Source of the DNA: UMGS1491 sp944380925
Lineage (GTDB): Bacteria > Bacillota > Clostridia > Oscillospirales > Acutalibacteraceae
Reading direction: 5' to 3'
Length of the DNA: 7,596 bases
Assembly (NCBI GenBank): GCA_944380925.1
Contig: CALWJD010000018.1
Location: 1 to 7,596, forward strand
In this document: in pieces, positions 5,987-7,596 of the stretch
Layout of the letters: each line of letters begins with the position of its first letter
Position numbering within the stretch: position 1 is the stretch's first letter
The notes under the pieces: model-generated
Told to the model about the DNA's origin: nothing
Database searches by the model: none
What the model saw: only the letters and a program-made list of their open reading frames with translations
Translations under genes and position numbers: made by a program

Positions 5987-6140
5987 GCTTTAAAAGTGGC
6001 TTAAAGTTTTCAGATATAAAAAAGTACCGGTACGGTAAGGTGAGTTATAGGATTATGTGTGCATTACTTGCTACACTTAAATATGATACCTGTGCTAATT
6101 ATTAGTCGGTAAAATATTTAAATCAGAAGGTGATATTCCT
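5987..6140 (+). other. Leader region with palindromes and a possible 16-codon peptide
   Basis: No standard-size gene is present. It holds a perfect 10-bp palindrome, GTACCGGTAC (6024-6033), that runs into GGTAC-GGTAA-GGTGA pentamer repeats (6029-6043). A small ORF at 6055-6105 (MCALLATLKYDTCANY) has GGTGAG and AGGA shortly before its ATG. An 11-base palindrome, CTAATTATTAG (6095-6105), overlaps that ORF's stop. TATGAT at 6082-6087 could be a -10, but no convincing -35 precedes it. The region probably carries the promoter and control sites of the activator gene. Details are uncertain. Confidence 0.4.
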
Positions 6141-6554
6141 ATGACAAACCATCGGCTCACTCAGCTTCGTTATCTTAAAAAAGAGATTAAAATGCACCAA
6201 GAGAGGCTAACAGAACTTAAAGCTTTATCTGAAATCAAATCGTCCGTTATTACAGGAATGCCGATGTCTAAAAGTATTTCAGACAGAATCGGGTATTCCG
6301 TAATCAAAATAATTGGTATACAAGACGCTCTTTCAAAGCTTTGCGAGGAACTAATCGATTACATCGAAAGCGTTGATGACCCCATGATACGTATGATTTT
6401 AACGTATAGATATGTAAATAATTATAGCTGGCAAAAAACAGCTTTTAAAATCGGTGGAGGCAATAGGGTAAACAGCTTAAAGAAACGACTTTACAGATAT
6501 TTTAAAAAGCAAAATAAAACTCGTCCCCAAATGTCCTCTTTTTTCAAAGTATAA
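6141..6554 (+). CDS. Phage late-gene transcriptional activator, DUF1492/RinA-type, sigma-4-like
   Basis: 137 residues. The N-terminal part (6-35) is a charged coiled coil typical of phage RinA/ArpU/DUF1492 proteins. A second helical segment follows (50-70). The C-terminal part (about 71-121) is a sigma-70 region 4-like HTH: IESVDDPMIRMILTYRYVNN, then YSWQKTAFKIGG, then a basic recognition helix NSLKKRLYRYFKK. Family members activate the promoter of the packaging and structural genes in Firmicutes phages and satellites. Its position just before an HU-like gene and a zinc-ribbon packaging-type gene fits that role. The start is supported by AGAAGGTG (6125-6132). Its last codons overlap a candidate promoter (6523-6555), which could be its own target. 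It has no ligand domain. Confidence 0.85.
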   Translation: MTNHRLTQLRYLKKEIKMHQERLTELKALSEIKSSVITGMPMSKSISDRIGYSVIKIIGIQDALSKLCEELIDYIESVDDPMIRMILTYRYVNNYSWQKTAFKIGGGNRVNSLKKRLYRYFKKQNKTRPQMSSFFKV

Positions 6555-6555
6555 T
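6523..6555 (+). promoter_or_regulatory. Candidate activator-dependent promoter at the end of the DUF1492 gene
   Basis: A perfect -10 TATAAT lies at 6550-6555 across the gene's stop codon. At the -35 distance there is no TTGACA-like hexamer. Instead a direct repeat, GTCCCC (6523-6528) and GTCCTC (6533-6538), is spaced by one helical turn (10 bp). A good -10 with a missing -35 and phased repeats is the usual look of an activator-dependent promoter. That the RinA-like protein binds here is inference. Confidence 0.4.
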
Positions 6556-6573
6556 ATAAAATGAAGGAATATA

Positions 6574-6598
6574 AGCTCTCGAAAGAGAGCTATTTTTC
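6574..6598 (+). terminator. Hairpin terminator before the HU-like gene
   Basis: Perfect 7-bp stem AGCTCTC / GAGAGCT closed by a GAAA tetraloop (GNRA type), then ATTTTTC. It can terminate transcripts of the activator gene. It also lies only about 15-35 bases after the predicted start of the candidate promoter at 6523-6555, so that promoter would yield a very short RNA unless termination is overcome. Confidence 0.85.
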
Positions 6599-6635
6599 TT
6601 GCACAAAAATAAAAAAGTAAAGGAGTAGGCAGAAA

Positions 6636-6923
6636 ATGAACAAAAAACAATTTATAAGGAAGTATGCCGAATATGCTAATTTAAAAATCTGTGAATCCGA
6701 AAGAATTTTAAAAAGTTTAAGTGAGTTAATCACAGACATGGTCGCTTCGGGAGAAAAAATTAATATTCATGGATTCCTAGAAATCAGTACAAAAGAGGTT
6801 AAAGACCGCATGGGAACCGACCCAAGAACAGCAAAACCGATTTTGATTAAAGGAGGTACAAAAGTAATATTTAAGCCTGGTTCAAAACTAAGAATCGCCG
6901 CAAAAAGCGCTGATACCGAATGA
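6636..6923 (+). CDS. HU-family DNA-binding protein (phage-type)
   Basis: 95-residue histone-like protein, a normal HU length, that bends DNA as a dimer. Seen: the N-terminal helical half (1-40, KKQFIRKYAEYANLKICESERILKSL begins the dimer body), the hinge GFLEISTKEVKDR (46-58), and the DNA-gripping arm around MGTDPRTAKPILI, with P63 in the position of the intercalating proline of RNPxT. The family ending FKPGSKLR (79-86) follows. The arm has TDP in place of the common RNP, so the arm charge is lower. SD AGGAG (6621-6625) lies 10 bases upstream. The stop codon overlaps the next gene's start (ATGA), indicating translational coupling. Phage HU homologues are common near packaging genes; a role in packaging or in regulation of the element is inferred. 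Confidence 0.88.
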   Translation: MNKKQFIRKYAEYANLKICESERILKSLSELITDMVASGEKINIHGFLEISTKEVKDRMGTDPRTAKPILIKGGTKVIFKPGSKLRIAAKSADTE

Positions 6924-7596
6924 AGCAAAGTCAGAAACAAAAAGAACCAAAATATAGGTGCTCGGTATGTGGCGATGAATTTAGGAGAAAGAGCAATGCT
7001 TTTACACCAACAAGGTCCATGCTATACAAAGGCAATGGCGGTTTTTTAACTATTTGTAAGACTTGTGTCGGAGAAATATACACAAAGTATCTTGAAAAGT
7101 TTGACGGCGATGAATGTAAGGCTATAAAGCGAATGTGTATGCTTCTTGATATATATTTTTGTGATTCTTTATTCGAAGCTTCGAAAAACTCCAATCAGTT
7201 AAATCGTATGAATGCTTATCTATCTAAAATCAATTTAGTTCCATATATTAATAAAACATTTGACGATTATCTTTTCAGTAATGATTACGAAGATATAAGT
7301 GAAAGTGAAAACTCTGAAACCAAATCAAGAAAAATATCGAGCAAATATATAAAAGTCTGGGGATATGGATTTTCATATGAAGAATACCAGTTTTTAGAGG
7401 GTAAGTTTTCTGAATGGAAATCAAAAGTCATAATCGACAGTATGGCAAGAGAAAGTTTAGTTCGGGATTTATGTGTAATAAAACTCCAGCAACAAAAGGC
7501 AATTCAAAATGGAGAAGTCGACCTTTGGGGTAGACTTCAAAAAACTTTCCAGGATACACTTTCGAGTGCCAATTTAAAACCTATTCAAGCTGAAAA
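6920..7596 (+). CDS. Phage zinc-ribbon protein, possible small-terminase-like (3' partial)
   Basis: Open from ATG 6920-6922 to the window end, 225 codons seen. The start overlaps the HU stop as ATGA. Seen: a zinc ribbon with C14-x2-C17 (YRCSVCGDEF) and C46-x2-C49 (TICKTCVGEIY); a helical middle part (KRMCMLLDIYFCDSLFEAS); an acidic linker around 130-140 (DYEDISESENSE); then a C-terminal domain with KVWGYGFSYEEYQFLEGKFSEW and FQDTLSSANLKPIQAE. This two-part layout is common in Firmicutes phage proteins found next to the large terminase gene and sometimes annotated as small terminase. That function is inferred, not shown. The acidic and polar linker and the zinc ribbon fit a DNA-binding adaptor. 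The C-terminus is outside the window. Confidence 0.75.
   Translation, partial: MKQSQKQKEPKYRCSVCGDEFRRKSNAFTPTRSMLYKGNGGFLTICKTCVGEIYTKYLEKFDGDECKAIKRMCMLLDIYFCDSLFEASKNSNQLNRMNAYLSKINLVPYINKTFDDYLFSNDYEDISESENSETKSRKISSKYIKVWGYGFSYEEYQFLEGKFSEWKSKVIIDSMARESLVRDLCVIKLQQQKAIQNGEVDLWGRLQKTFQDTLSSANLKPIQAE

Noticed and set aside
6931..7194. Minus-strand open frame of 87 codons
   Set aside because: Antisense to the zinc-ribbon protein, whose cysteine motifs and coupled start are convincing.

Overview
The window is AT-rich with strong Shine-Dalgarno (SD) sites, T-run terminators and short helix-turn-helix regulators. It reads as a low-GC Firmicutes-type chromosome (clostridial style). The species cannot be fixed from the sequence.

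Left half (about 1-4365), host or accessory genes, all on +. It starts with the last 31 codons of an unidentified gene, then a PLP-dependent threonine aldolase-type enzyme. Next comes a secreted alpha/beta hydrolase broken by a one-base deletion in an A-run, and 12 bases later a Y-family DNA polymerase (DinB/UmuC type) with a sliding-clamp-binding motif. A Fic-domain protein follows under its own promoter. That promoter carries four identical 10-bp boxes arranged as two inverted repeats, each containing the 8-bp half-site of the chromosomal parS sequence. The Fic active-site histidine is replaced by glutamine. A clear hairpin terminator closes this block.

Right half (about 4366-7596), a temperate-phage-like or phage-satellite-like module. 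A minus-strand pair encodes a CI-like Xre repressor and a small acidic protein of unknown function, ending in their own terminator. Divergent from it are two tandem, about 77% identical Cro-like Xre proteins, each preceded by the same operator. The first operator lies exactly midway between the two divergent start codons. After a terminator and a gene-poor leader come a DUF1492/RinA-type late-transcription activator, an HU-like DNA-binding protein, and a zinc-ribbon phage protein that overlaps the HU gene by ATGA and runs off the window.

How it may work together: the Xre proteins would set a lysogeny-type switch through the TTTAACTT/AAGTTAAA operators. The RinA-like activator would then turn on the packaging genes. 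A candidate activator-dependent promoter at the end of the activator gene is followed almost at once by a hairpin terminator, which could act as a second control. No integrase, replication or excision gene lies between the switch and the packaging-type genes. This compact order suggests a satellite (PICI-like) or a reduced prophage, but the window is too short to decide.
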